A stretch of DNA of 64,000 nt from Georgenia_A wangjunii. Its GTDB lineage: Bacteria > Actinomycetota > Actinomycetes > Actinomycetales > Actinomycetaceae. Below the pieces are notes generated by a model. That model searched no databases. It had not been told where the DNA came from and worked only from the letters and a program-made list of their open reading frames with translations. Each line of letters begins with the position of its first letter. The first letter of the stretch is position 1. Of the stretch, positions 8,015-16,823 are shown piece by piece. Where the stretch lies: the NCBI RefSeq assembly GCF_036421915.1, contig NZ_JAZGOM010000001.1; one strand, given 5' to 3'. A program made the position numbers and the translations under genes.

Positions 8015-9564
8015 ACCGCTCCCGCTCCTGTGCTCGTCAGTGGCCCCGGTCCGGGGGCCGCGGTCCGGCGAGCCCGCGGGCTAGGGCTCCCGGCGGTGTC
8101 GCAGCCCGACGCCGACGTCCCGTCGCGGACCTCGACCGGGTAGGCACCCGTGAAGCACGCGGTGCACAGACGCTCCGCGGGGATCGTCGTCGCCGCGATC
8201 ATGCCCTCGGTGGAGATGTAGCCGAGCGAGTTGGCGCCGAGGGAGTCCCGGATCTCGTTCGTCGTGAGCCCGTTGGCGATGAGCTCGGCGCGCGTGGCGA
8301 AGTCGATCCCGAAGAAGCAGGGCCACTTCACGGGCGGGGAGGAGATGCGCACGTGCACCTCCGCCGCGCCGGCCTCGCGCAGCATCCGCACGAGCGCCCG
8401 CTGGGTGTTCCCGCGCACGATCGAGTCGTCGACGACGACGAGGCGCTTGCCGGCGATGACCTCGCGCAGCGGGTTGAGCTTGAGCCGGATGCCGAGCTGG
8501 CGGATCGTGTCCGTCGGCTGGATGAACGTGCGGCCGACGTACGTGTTCTTGACGAGCCCCTGGGCGAACGGGATGCCGGACTCCTGGGCGTAGCCGATCG
8601 CCGCCGGCGTGCCGGACTCCGGGGTGGGGATGACGAGGTCCGCCTCGACGGGGTGCTCGCGGGCGAGCACCCGGCCCATCTCGGTGCGGGAGGCGTTGAC
8701 GGAGCGTCCCGCGATGTTCGTGTCCGGGCGAGCGAGGTAGACGTACTCGAAGACGCACCCGCGCGGCGTCGCCTCCGCAAAACGCTGGGAGCGCAGTCCG
8801 TCCTCGTCGATGACGATGAGCTCGCCCGGCTCGATCTCGCGGATGAAGGTCGCACCGACGATGTCGAGGGCCGCCGTCTCCGAGGCCACGGCCCAGCCGC
8901 GCTCGAGGCGGCCGAGGACGAGTGGCCGGAAGCCGTGGGGGTCGCGCGCCGCGTAGAGCGTGTGCTCGTCCATGAACGCGAGGGAGAAGGCACCCTCGAG
9001 CATGGGCAGGACGTTCATCGCGGTGCTCTCGAGGGTGCCCGTGGGCTCGGCGTCCTCACCGACCATCCCCGCGAGGAGGGCGGTGACGACGGCGGTGTCC
9101 GTCGAGCTGCCGCGCCCGAGCTCGCCGCGCAGGTCGGTGCCGTAACGCTCGTGCACGAGGGCCATGAGCTCGCGGGTGTTCGTGAGGTTGCCGTTGTGCC
9201 CGACGGCGACGGTGCCCGACGCCGTGGGGCCGAGCGTGGGCTGGGCGTTCTCCCACGCGCTGGCGCCGGTCGTGGAGTACCGCACGTGCCCGATGGCGAT
9301 GTGGCCGGTGAGCGCGGACAGGGCGCGGTCGTCGAAGACCTGCGAGACGAGGCCCATGTCCTTGTAGACGAGGATCTGCTCACCGTTGCTGGCGGCGATG
9401 CCCGCCGACTCCTGGCCACGGTGCTGGAGTGCGTAGATGCCGAAGTACGTCAGCCGGGCGACGTCCTCGCCGGGGGCCCAGACACCGAAGACGCCGCACT
9501 CGTCCTGCGGCCCCTTCTCTCCGGGCAAGAGGTCGTGGGTCAGCCGTCCGTCTCCGCGTGCCAC
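8011..9564 (-). CDS. purF: Amidophosphoribosyltransferase
   Basis: First enzyme of purine synthesis: PRPP plus glutamine gives phosphoribosylamine. The N-terminal nucleophile Cys lies in GPQDECGVFGVW (about 17-28) after a short propeptide, the type that is cleaved and carries an Fe-S cluster. Glutaminase residues follow (LQHRGQESAGIA, GHNGNLTN), then the PRPP-binding loop VVVDDSIVRGNTQ in the transferase half and the conserved CTACFTG near the end. The GTG at 9564 gives MARGDGRLTHDLLPGEKG, the usual actinobacterial start; an upstream GTG at 9582 would add six residues. It ends with a 4-base overlap into purM. The C-terminal tail after the Cys motif is low in complexity. Confidence 0.95.
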   Translation of the reverse strand: MARGDGRLTHDLLPGEKGPQDECGVFGVWAPGEDVARLTYFGIYALQHRGQESAGIAASNGEQILVYKDMGLVSQVFDDRALSALTGHIAIGHVRYSTTGASAWENAQPTLGPTASGTVAVGHNGNLTNTRELMALVHERYGTDLRGELGRGSSTDTAVVTALLAGMVGEDAEPTGTLESTAMNVLPMLEGAFSLAFMDEHTLYAARDPHGFRPLVLGRLERGWAVASETAALDIVGATFIREIEPGELIVIDEDGLRSQRFAEATPRGCVFEYVYLARPDTNIAGRSVNASRTEMGRVLAREHPVEADLVIPTPESGTPAAIGYAQESGIPFAQGLVKNTYVGRTFIQPTDTIRQLGIRLKLNPLREVIAGKRLVVVDDSIVRGNTQRALVRMLREAGAAEVHVRISSPPVKWPCFFGIDFATRAELIANGLTTNEIRDSLGANSLGYISTEGMIAATTIPAERLCTACFTGAYPVEVRDGTSASGCDTAGSPSPRARRTAAPGPGPLTSTGAGAV

Positions 9565-9633
9565 CTGCCTATGGTCCCACACACCCGCCCGACCGCCGCC
9601 TCGGGTCTCAGGGCCGGACGCTCCGGTGTGCGC

Positions 9634-11181
9634 TCAGGCCCGCACGAGCTCGAAGTCGATGCGCCGCCGGACGACGTCGACCTCGACGAGGCGCACCCGG
9701 ACCCTCTCCCCCAGGGGCAGGTCACGCCCGCGCACGCGCCCCTCGACGGGAGGTGCCGTCAGCATGACGGTCCCCCGCCCGAGGCCGTCCGCGCTGCCGT
9801 TGCCGTTCCCGTCGGCACCGCCGCTGCGGCCCGGTCCGCCGTCGGACGCCGCGCCGCCGTCCGCCCGGCCGTGGTCCTCGACCTCGATGACGACGGCCTC
9901 GAACATCTCGCCGACCGACCCCTCGAGCACGAGCGCCTCGACGGTGTCGACGGCCCCGTTCTCGAAGCGGCTCGCCCGCTGCGTCGTGCGCGCCATCGTG
10001 CGGGGAAGGCCGGGCAGCGCCTCGAGGACCCACTCGGGCACGGCCGTCCCCGCGCACGCCGCGAGGCACACCTCGAGGCCGTAGCGGTCGACGAGGCGGC
10101 GCAGCGGGGCGGTGACGTGGGCGTACTCGGCGGCGATGGCCGCGTGCCGGGTGCCGGACTGCTGCTCGTCCTCGATGCCGGCGCCGAAGGCGTGGTAGTC
10201 CGCACCGCGGAAGAGCGACGTCGCCTCGTTGAGGAACGCGGCGTGCGCCGGGACGGCGGCGTCGAGCGCGCGGATGAGCTCCCCGTAGGACCGGCCGCCG
10301 GGCCAGTCGATCCCGAGGGCCTCGGCAGTACGGCGCAGGCGGGCCACGTCCCGCGGGTCGGCGTCGGGCAGGGTCCGCAGGACGCCCGTGCCGTACTCAC
10401 GCATGATCGCCGCTGCGGCGATGCCGGTGAGGAGGGAGATCTGGGCGTTCCAGCCCTCTACCGGCAGGGTGGCGCGCAGCTCGAGCTCGTAGCCGCCGTT
10501 CGCGGGGATGACCGACTGCTCGGGGATGTCGAGGGACATCCCGCCGCGCTCGCTCTCCTTCCGCTGCCGGGCGGTGCCGACCTCGCGGAGCAGGTCCGGC
10601 AGCTCTGCCGGCACGGCCGGATCGGCGCCCCCGTCGAGGACCGCCTGGACCTGCGCGTACGTGAGCTGGGCGCGGCTGCGGACGAGCGCCCGGCTCACCG
10701 AGGCGTCGCGGATCGCACCGTCGGCGTCGAGCACGATGCGCCACAGGCAGGCGGGGCGGACCTCCTCCGGGAGCAGGCTCGCGGCACCGGCGCTGAGGAC
10801 CTCGGGATGGAGCGGTACCGACCCGGTGGGGCCGTACACGGTCACGCCACGTTCGTGGACGCTCCGGTCCAGGGCGCCGCCGGGGACGACGAAGGAGGCG
10901 ACGTCGGCGATCGCGTAGTGGACGACGAACCCGCCGTCGTCGGCGCGGGCGAGGTGGACGGCCTGGTCGAGGTCCCGCGAGCCGGGCGGGTCGATGGTGA
11001 CGACGGCGAGGTCCGTCCGGTCCGCGTGCGCCGGGGGTGGGCCGGCGGCCGCGTGCTCCGCCTCGGCGAGGGCGGCCGGCGAGAAGGTGAGCGGGATCTC
11101 CAGCTCCGCGAGCAGCTCGTCCAGCGCCTGCCGGACGCGGTCGGGCGGGGCGGCAGCGAGTCTGACGTGTCGGGGGGCCAC
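9634..11181 (-). CDS. RNB-domain exoribonuclease (RNase II/R family)
   Basis: 515-residue protein with a central RNB catalytic domain: TIDPPGSRDLDQAVHL (about 62-77) supplies the Asp residues that hold Mg2+, followed by VHYAIADVASFV and the HPEVLSAGAASLLPE region, then the SLFRGADYHAFG and YAHVTAPLRRLVDRYG motifs near 330-370. It lacks the cold-shock domains in front that RNase R carries and has a short C-terminal S1-like end (RVRLVEVDVVRRRIDFEL). Such short RNB proteins are common in actinobacteria. Expected to degrade RNA 3' to 5' in the cytoplasm. It lies 69 bases upstream of purF and 9 bases after the membrane-protein gene, all on the minus strand. Confidence 0.9.
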   Translation of the reverse strand: MAPRHVRLAAAPPDRVRQALDELLAELEIPLTFSPAALAEAEHAAAGPPPAHADRTDLAVVTIDPPGSRDLDQAVHLARADDGGFVVHYAIADVASFVVPGGALDRSVHERGVTVYGPTGSVPLHPEVLSAGAASLLPEEVRPACLWRIVLDADGAIRDASVSRALVRSRAQLTYAQVQAVLDGGADPAVPAELPDLLREVGTARQRKESERGGMSLDIPEQSVIPANGGYELELRATLPVEGWNAQISLLTGIAAAAIMREYGTGVLRTLPDADPRDVARLRRTAEALGIDWPGGRSYGELIRALDAAVPAHAAFLNEATSLFRGADYHAFGAGIEDEQQSGTRHAAIAAEYAHVTAPLRRLVDRYGLEVCLAACAGTAVPEWVLEALPGLPRTMARTTQRASRFENGAVDTVEALVLEGSVGEMFEAVVIEVEDHGRADGGAASDGGPGRSGGADGNGNGSADGLGRGTVMLTAPPVEGRVRGRDLPLGERVRVRLVEVDVVRRRIDFELVRA

Positions 11182-11190
11182 GGCCCGAGA

Positions 11191-11646
11191 CTACGGGCGG
11201 AGCGCGTCCCGGGCAGGACGACGGCGCACCGAGCGCCGCTCGGCGAGGACGGCCGCGAGGGCACCGAGGAGCGCACCGAGGCTGCCGAGGGCGATGAAGA
11301 GGAGGAGGAAGAGGGTCCCGGTACCGAGGTCCGAGCCCCCGCCGGGGAGCAGCGCGAGGACGAGCGAGGCGAGGGCCCCGAGCAGGACGCCGACGAAGGC
11401 GAACCGCCCGTAGCGCGGCGCGCGGCGCAGCGTGGCCGGGTCGATGAGGGTGCGGTCCTCCGCCGGCGCGGCGGCGGGAGCGGGCGCGGTGGCCGCGTCA
11501 CCCTCGGCCGGCGCAGCCGTGTGAGCAGGGGCCGCGGCGCTCGTCGGCTGGTCGCCGGACGTGGGGACGGGCCCGGCCGTCGTCTCGGGTGCGTCCGTGG
11601 GCGTCGTGGCGCCGACGTCGGGGCGCGCGTCGTCGTGGGTGCTCAC
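11191..11646 (-). CDS. Small membrane protein with a long Ala/Pro/Thr-rich N-terminus
   Basis: 151 residues. The first 65 are disordered and rich in Ala, Pro and Thr; then come a short basic patch (LRRAPRYGR) and two hydrophobic helices (about 82-99 and 108-132) joined by a Gly-rich turn, with a strongly basic C-terminus (RRSVRRRPARDALRP). No catalytic motif is visible. It sits between the RNB ribonuclease gene and the sterol-carrier-family gene with gaps of about 9 bases on each side, so all three are probably co-transcribed. Function not recognised. Confidence 0.7.
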   Translation of the reverse strand: MSTHDDARPDVGATTPTDAPETTAGPVPTSGDQPTSAAAPAHTAAPAEGDAATAPAPAAAPAEDRTLIDPATLRRAPRYGRFAFVGVLLGALASLVLALLPGGGSDLGTGTLFLLLFIALGSLGALLGALAAVLAERRSVRRRPARDALRP

Positions 11647-11655
11647 CGACCGAAC

Positions 11656-12051
11656 CTACCTCGTGACCAGCGGCAGGACGCCGGTGAGGTCGGCACGGGC
11701 GCCGGAGGCGCTCACCCGCCCGTTCCCCATCGCGGCGGCCCAGCTGAGCCGTCCGGTCGCGAGCGCGAGCCAGGTCTGCGGGTCCGTCTCGACGACGTTG
11801 GGCGGCGTCCCCCGCGTGTGCCGTGGCCCCACGATCGCCTGCACGGCACCGTGCGGCGGGACCCGCACCTCGACCGAGCGGCCCGGGGAGCTGGCGGCCA
11901 GCTCCTCGAGGGTGAAGCGCACCGCGGTGCGCACGACGGCCACAGGGACGTCGGCGCCGGTGGGCCCGGCCGCACTCTCGGCGGCCTCGGCCGCGAGCCA
12001 CGTCCGCACCGCCGCCATGCCCTCGAGGGGGTCCACCCGTCTGCGCGCCAT
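11656..12051 (-). CDS. Sterol carrier family protein (SCP2-like)
   Basis: 131-residue protein starting MARRRVDPLEGMAAVRTWL. The body resembles the actinobacterial sterol carrier family, a small SCP2/MDMPI-like fold: VRFTLEELAASSPGRSVEVR, GAVQAI, then the conserved TDPQTWLALATGRLSWAAAM (about 93-112) and a C-terminal SGARADL. The lipid-binding role implied by the name is unproven in bacteria. The same gene is often seen near purF and purM in related genomes, which agrees with its position. The ATG at 12051 is chosen over an in-frame ATG at 12084 because the conserved part starts there. Confidence 0.8.
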   Translation of the reverse strand: MARRRVDPLEGMAAVRTWLAAEAAESAAGPTGADVPVAVVRTAVRFTLEELAASSPGRSVEVRVPPHGAVQAIVGPRHTRGTPPNVVETDPQTWLALATGRLSWAAAMGNGRVSASGARADLTGVLPLVTR

Positions 12052-12087
12052 GCACCCACGGTAACCAGCCGCCCCGGATGCCACTGC

Positions 12088-12126
12088 GCTGAGGACCTGT
12101 CAGGCCAGACCTGCGGGATCCTCAGC
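12088..12126 (-). terminator. Possible terminator of the second 5'-nucleotidase gene
   Basis: Inverted repeat GCTGAGGA (12088-12095) and TCCTCAGC (12119-12126) with a 23-base loop, located 29 bases past the stop of the gene at 12156-14354. The loop is long, so the call is tentative. Confidence 0.4.
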
Positions 12127-12155
12127 ACAGCTGGACGGCTCCGCGACCCGCTCCC

Positions 12156-14354
12156 CTACTCCGCGAGGGCGTCCCAGCGCCGGACCGCCGCGACGAGGAG
12201 GGCACCGATGAGCGCCATGACGAGGGCGGCGAGGAGCGGGCCGTGGGTGGCGGCACCCGTCGAGGGCAGCGCACCGCCGTCATCCGGCGTCGTCGCCACC
12301 GGGGCGGGCACCGTCGTCGTCGGCTCGGGCGTCGGGGAGGGCACGGCCGTCTCCTGCGGCCCGACGAGCACGTCGACCCACACGTAGTAGCCGTTGACGT
12401 CGTCGTAGGCCTTGAGCTGCACGGGCTCGGGCTCGATGAGGCCCGCGAGCTCCGGGACCGTCACGCGGACCTGCGCGCGGCCCCCCTCGTCGGTCCCGTC
12501 CACCGGCGACGCGTCCACGGCGGCGGTCCCGACCTCGACGTCGCCGAGCACGAGCCGTAGCTCGGCGGGCTTCGGCTCGGACGTGCTGAAGGCGAGCGAG
12601 GAGAGGTCGACGGCGACCTCGTCCCCCGGCGCGTAGACGGCGTTCGGGTCGGAGACCCAGCTGACCCCGATGGCGCGCTGGACGTGGTCGGGGGCGACGG
12701 GCGTGCCGGCCTCGGCGGCCTCGGCGAGGTAGTCGACGAACGCCTGGAGGTCGACCCGGCCCGAGTCGGCGACGCCCGTCCCCTCCGCGAAGGTCGAGAA
12801 GTTGTCACCGCCGGAGGCGAGGAACGAGTTCGTCGTCACGGTGTACGTCGCCTCCGGGTCGAGGACCTCCCCGTCCAGGTAGGCGTGGGTGATGCGCTCG
12901 CCGCGCCCGGCCTGGGGGTCGTACAGGTACGTGAGACCGGAGGAGACGCCCAGCTTGAGGAAGGGGCGGCTCGCACCCTCGGGCTGCCACTGCTCCTCGA
13001 GGATGCTCATGACCTGCGCGCCGGTGAGCTCCATCGTCACGAGCGTGTTGGCGAACGGCTGGACGGTCGCCGCCTCCTCGTACGTCACCGCGCCGTCGAC
13101 GTTCGTCTCGCTCCCGGCCTCCCCCGCGAAGGCGAGGTCGGCGCGGATGCCGCCAGGGTTCATGATCGCGAGGTCGGCGCCGAGGTCGGCCGTCGCCCAC
13201 AGCTGGACGTCGGCGATGAGGTTGCCGAGGGTCGACTCCCCGCCCCGGTTCTCGCTGCCGTCGCCCTGCCGGGCCCGGTTGAGGTCCCCGGAGATCTCCC
13301 CGAGGACGACGGCGCCGAGCACCTCGGCCTCCGCCTCGGCGGCCGCGACGATGTCCGCCACCTCGCCCTCGTCGAGCGGGACGTCGCCGGTGAGGTCGAC
13401 GAGCTCGGTCGTGACGCCGGTGACGGCGTCCGCGTCGGGGTCGTACGTGAGGGAGATCCTGCCGAGCAGCTCCCCGAAGGAGCCGGCCTGGACGACGGCG
13501 AGGTCACCGCCGTCGCGCTCGAGGACGTGGGCGTACGCGGTGTGGGTGTGCCCGGAGAAGATGACGTCGATGTCCGCCGAGGCCTGCGTGACGAGCTCGC
13601 CGAAGGGGCTGTCGTCGGTGGCGTCCGCGAGCTCGCCCCCGCTCGCGCCGTCGTGCGCGAGGACGACGACGACGTCCGCCTCGCCGTTGCCGTCGTCGCC
13701 GTCCGAGAGCTGGGCGGCGACAGCGTTCGCGCTCTCGCTCATGCCGGCGAAGTCGAGGCCCTCGATGCCGGCCGGGGTGACGAGCGAGGGGACGGTCGGC
13801 GTGACGACGCCGACGAGGCCGACGCTCACCCCGCTCGGCGTCTCGACGACGACGTAGTCCTCGTAGTCGCTCGCGCCGGAGACGTTGGCGGCGAGGTAGG
13901 GGAAGAGGTCGGGGTCGCCCGCGATGCGCGCGTTGAGCGCGTCCTGGCCCTGGTCGAGCTCGTGGTTGCCGACGGCGGAGGCATCGAGGCCCATCGCCTT
14001 GAGCACGTCGAGGGTCGGCTGGTCGTTCGCGACCATCGACGTGAACGTCGAGGCACCGATGTTGTCGCCGGCGGAGACGAAGACCGTGTCCTCGTTCTCC
14101 GCCCGGGCCGCGGCGACCGCCCCCGCGAGCGCGACGGCGCCGGCCTGCGTGACGACCCCGTCGTCGTCGAGGGTGCGCGAGATGCGGCCGTGGAAGTCGT
14201 TGATGCCGAGGACGTCGACGGTGACGGTGCCGTCGTCGCCGACGACCGCGGCAGCGGGCAGGGCGCCGAGGCCGGCGGTAAGGAGACCGGCGGCGCCGAG
14301 CGCCGCTACCGGCCGGCGCAGCGCCCCGCGGGGGCGGAGGTGGGCATCGGGCAT
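12156..14354 (-). CDS. Cell-wall-anchored bifunctional metallophosphatase/5'-nucleotidase
   Basis: 732-residue secreted enzyme expected to remove phosphate from extracellular nucleotides. Signal peptide about 1-36 (basic start, then an Ala/Leu-rich core ending AAA). Metallophosphatase domain: LGINDFHGRI (about 48-57), SAGDNIGAS, VGNHELDQG, AHDGAS and FSGHTHTAY supply the two-metal site. The C-terminal nucleotidase domain has STLGNLIADV, MNPGGIRADL and SGGDNFST. The tail has Pro/Thr-rich sequence, LPSTG, a hydrophobic helix and a basic end, so it is a sortase substrate like the gene at 74-4618. The start has GAGGA 6 bases upstream. It is effectively a paralogue of the nucleotidase half of the large fusion, without the nuclease. 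Confidence 0.92.
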   Translation of the reverse strand: MPDAHLRPRGALRRPVAALGAAGLLTAGLGALPAAAVVGDDGTVTVDVLGINDFHGRISRTLDDDGVVTQAGAVALAGAVAAARAENEDTVFVSAGDNIGASTFTSMVANDQPTLDVLKAMGLDASAVGNHELDQGQDALNARIAGDPDLFPYLAANVSGASDYEDYVVVETPSGVSVGLVGVVTPTVPSLVTPAGIEGLDFAGMSESANAVAAQLSDGDDGNGEADVVVVLAHDGASGGELADATDDSPFGELVTQASADIDVIFSGHTHTAYAHVLERDGGDLAVVQAGSFGELLGRISLTYDPDADAVTGVTTELVDLTGDVPLDEGEVADIVAAAEAEAEVLGAVVLGEISGDLNRARQGDGSENRGGESTLGNLIADVQLWATADLGADLAIMNPGGIRADLAFAGEAGSETNVDGAVTYEEAATVQPFANTLVTMELTGAQVMSILEEQWQPEGASRPFLKLGVSSGLTYLYDPQAGRGERITHAYLDGEVLDPEATYTVTTNSFLASGGDNFSTFAEGTGVADSGRVDLQAFVDYLAEAAEAGTPVAPDHVQRAIGVSWVSDPNAVYAPGDEVAVDLSSLAFSTSEPKPAELRLVLGDVEVGTAAVDASPVDGTDEGGRAQVRVTVPELAGLIEPEPVQLKAYDDVNGYYVWVDVLVGPQETAVPSPTPEPTTTVPAPVATTPDDGGALPSTGAATHGPLLAALVMALIGALLVAAVRRWDALAE

Positions 14355-14530
14355 GGGACTTCCTCAGGACGGGCGAGCACGACAGCGTGACCTTGCTCAC
14401 CATATCGGCGCCCGGTACCCGCGGTCGAGGGCCGGGCGGTGCCACGGCCCCTGCGGGCACCGCCGGCTGTCGTGAGGGGCACCACCTCCGGGTCGGGCGG
14501 GCACGCGTCGCCGGTCGGGGGCGCACCTGC

Positions 14531-14536
14531 TAGGAC
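14531..14536 (+). promoter_or_regulatory. Leaderless-type -10 of the MFS gene
   Basis: TAGGAC followed by 6 bases and then the GTG start at 14543, with no Shine-Dalgarno sequence between. This spacing puts the transcript start at or next to the start codon. Confidence 0.4.
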
Positions 14537-14542
14537 TGTGCG

Positions 14543-15988
14543 GTGACATCCCCCTCCCGCGGCGCGGACGCGCGCGACGACCGGTGGCCGGCGTTCGCGG
14601 TCTGCCTCGGTGCCGGGTTCATGGCCCTGCTCGACGTCTCCATCGTCAACGTCGCGCTGCCCTCGATCGAGTCCTCGCTCGCGGCGAGCCCGAGCGACCT
14701 GCAGTGGATCGTCGCCGGTTACACCCTCGCGTTCGGCCTCGTCCTCGTCCCGGCGGGCAGGCTCGGCGACGCGATCGGACGGCGACGGATGTTCCTCATC
14801 GGCCTCGCCGGCTTCGTCCTCGCCTCTGCGGCGTGCGGGCTCGTGACGTCCGCGTCCGCGCTCGCCGTCGTGCGGCTCGTCCAGGGCGTCGCGGCCGGCA
14901 TCCTCAACCCCCAGGTGGTCGGGCTCATCCAGCAGCTCTTCCAGGGTCCCGAGCGCGGGCGGGCGTTCGGGATGTTCGGTGCCGTCGTCGGGATCTCCAC
15001 CGCCACGGGACCCCTGATCGGCGGGGTGCTGCTCGCCGCCTTCGGCGAGGAGCAGGGCTGGCGCGCGGTGTTCCTCGTCAACGTCCCGATCGGCCTCGTC
15101 CTCCTCCCGCTGGCGTGGAAGCTGCTGCCCCGGACCGCCCGCGTCCCCGGCCCGCTGCGCCTCGACGTCATCGGCCTCGCCACCCTCGGCGTGGGGACGA
15201 TCTGCCTCATGCTGCCGTTCGTCGTCGCGTCGGAGGGCGGCGGGCTGTCGTCCGCCCCCTGGTGGCTCGTGGGCGTGGCCGTCGTCGTCCTCGCGACGTT
15301 CGTGTGGTGGGAGCGGCGCTTCGAACGGCGTGGCGGGCGCCCGGTCGTCACGGCCGCGCTCGCACGCACCCGCTCCTTCACGTTCGGCGCCGGCATCGGT
15401 GGCGCCTACTTCGCCGGGTTCACGAGCATCTTCCTCATCGTGACCCTCTACCTCCAGAACGGGCTCGGCCTCTCACCGCTCCAGGCCGGCCTCGTCCAGA
15501 CGCCGTTCGCGCTCGGCGGCGCCGTCGGAGCCATCGCCGGCGGGCGGCTCGTCACGCGGTACGGACGTTGGCTAGTCGTCGCCGGCATCGTCACGGTCAT
15601 CGTGGGCCTCGTCGCCACGGACGTCGCCGCGACCGTCCTCGACCCGGAGCTCCTGCCGTGGGTCGTGGCCGCGTGCCTGTCCGTCGCCGGCGTGGGCAAC
15701 GGCTTCGTCATCTCCCCGAACCAGACGCTCGCGCTCGCGGACGTGCCGGTCGCCCAGGGCGGCACCGCCGGGGCGACCATCCAGACGGTCCAGCGGATCG
15801 GCACCTCGATCGGCGTCGCCGTGACGACCGCCGTCTTCTTCACGACGCTCGCGGCGACCGGGCCGAGCGTGGAGGGGTACGGCGAGGCGCTCGCCGTCGG
15901 GCTGCGCGTGACGATCGGGCTCGTCACCCTCGCGCTCCTCGTCGCACTCGTCGACGCGCTGCGTCGCCAACGGGTCACGCCGCGGTGA
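14543..15988 (+). CDS. MFS drug exporter, DHA2 (14-TM) type
   Basis: 481-residue inner-membrane transporter with about 14 hydrophobic segments. Early FMALLDVSIVNVALPSIE (about 27-44) is the D1 motif of the DHA2/EmrB-QacA group, followed by LQWIVAGYTLAFGLVLVPAGRLGDAIGRRR (motif A, Asp and Arg-rich loop) and VVGISTATGPLIGG (motif C) near 150-165. Such proteins expel drugs or other small hydrophobic compounds using the proton gradient; the substrate cannot be told. Transcribed alone. The TGA stop (15986-15988) lies inside the first copy of the GTGAGACCGCACC repeat. Confidence 0.9.
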   Translation: MTSPSRGADARDDRWPAFAVCLGAGFMALLDVSIVNVALPSIESSLAASPSDLQWIVAGYTLAFGLVLVPAGRLGDAIGRRRMFLIGLAGFVLASAACGLVTSASALAVVRLVQGVAAGILNPQVVGLIQQLFQGPERGRAFGMFGAVVGISTATGPLIGGVLLAAFGEEQGWRAVFLVNVPIGLVLLPLAWKLLPRTARVPGPLRLDVIGLATLGVGTICLMLPFVVASEGGGLSSAPWWLVGVAVVVLATFVWWERRFERRGGRPVVTAALARTRSFTFGAGIGGAYFAGFTSIFLIVTLYLQNGLGLSPLQAGLVQTPFALGGAVGAIAGGRLVTRYGRWLVVAGIVTVIVGLVATDVAATVLDPELLPWVVAACLSVAGVGNGFVISPNQTLALADVPVAQGGTAGATIQTVQRIGTSIGVAVTTAVFFTTLAATGPSVEGYGEALAVGLRVTIGLVTLALLVALVDALRRQRVTPR

Positions 15989-16056
15989 GACCGCACCCTC
16001 CTGGGTGAGACCGCACCGTCCAGCAGGCCCCGGGACCCACAAGGGTGCGGTCTCAC
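15985..16056. repeat. GTGAGACCGCACC palindromic element, locus 1
   Basis: Two direct copies (15985-16000 and 16005-16020) and one inverted copy (16042-16056) of GTGAGACCGCACCCT between the MFS gene (+) and cutC (-). Direct and inverted copies can pair into a 13-15 bp stem. The first copy supplies the TGA stop of the MFS gene. The same arrangement recurs at 35907-35976 and 55139-55208, each time between convergent genes, so it probably works as a two-way terminator and is a dispersed repeat of this genome. Confidence 0.8.
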
Positions 16057-16115
16057 GGCAGGGCCTCGGCGGCGGCGTGCGCGCACCTCAGCGGTGCGCC
16101 AGCGAGCAGGAGGCG

Positions 16116-16823
16116 TCAGCCGGCCGCCGCGACCGCCGCCGCCACGAGCGCCGGGTCCGTGATGTCGTAGGCGGCCGGGCCCCCGCCGGGACCGGACGCG
16201 CCGGCGGCGTCCGTGCTCGCGCGCGCCGAGAGGTGGACCGCGTCGACGCCGAGGGCGGCGAGCGCAGGGACGTCCTCGGGGCGCACGCCACCACCGGCCA
16301 TGACCTGGACCCGCCCGGCGGCCCGTTCGACCAGGGCGGCGAGGGGCGCGGCACCGTCGATCGCGCGCCCGGCGCCCCCCGAGGTGAGCACCCGGGCGAT
16401 ACCGAGCCCGGCGACCTCGTCGAGGGCGGCGGCGGGGTCGGGGAGGACGTCGAGGCAGCGGTGCAGTGTGACCTCGCGCCCCTCGGCGGCACGGACGAGG
16501 GCCTTGAGGGCGTGCCGGTCGAGCCGCCCGTCCGCCGTGAGCGCGCCGACGACGACGCCGCGCACCCCGACGTCCACGAGCGCCTCGATGTCCCGGACCA
16601 TGACCGAGACCTCCGTGGCGGTGAACGCGAAGCCCCCGGCACGGGGGCGGACGAGCGCGTGCACGTCGATGCCCGCGCCGACGACCGCCTCGGCGAGGCC
16701 GATGCTCGGGGTGAGGCCGCCGAGGCCGAGCGCGCTGCACAGCTCGACGCGCGCCGCCCCGCCGTCGCGCGCCACCCGGGCGCCGTCGACGTCCTGGACA
16801 GCGATCTCGACGGCGATGGCCAT
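16116..16823 (-). CDS. cutC: CutC family protein
   Basis: 235-residue TIM-barrel protein. Family motifs: VEIAVQDVDGARVARDGGAARVELC (start), LTPSIGLAEAV, VHALVRPRAGGFAFT (about 55-69), GVVVGALTADGRLD, LHRCLDVLPD (about 118-127) and RVLTSGGAG. CutC was linked to copper homeostasis in E. coli but its real reaction is not settled. Its start overlaps the gdhA stop by one base (TGATG), so it is translated as the second gene of a gdhA-cutC unit; no functional link between the two is known. The last residues are Ala-rich. Confidence 0.9.
   Translation of the reverse strand: MAIAVEIAVQDVDGARVARDGGAARVELCSALGLGGLTPSIGLAEAVVGAGIDVHALVRPRAGGFAFTATEVSVMVRDIEALVDVGVRGVVVGALTADGRLDRHALKALVRAAEGREVTLHRCLDVLPDPAAALDEVAGLGIARVLTSGGAGRAIDGAAPLAALVERAAGRVQVMAGGGVRPEDVPALAALGVDAVHLSARASTDAAGASGPGGGPAAYDITDPALVAAAVAAAG

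Noticed and set aside
8353..12387. Long open frame (over 1300 codons) opposite purF, the RNB ribonuclease and neighbouring genes
   Set aside because: It crosses several well-supported genes and their gaps, has no recognisable motif and shows the composition of an antisense frame.
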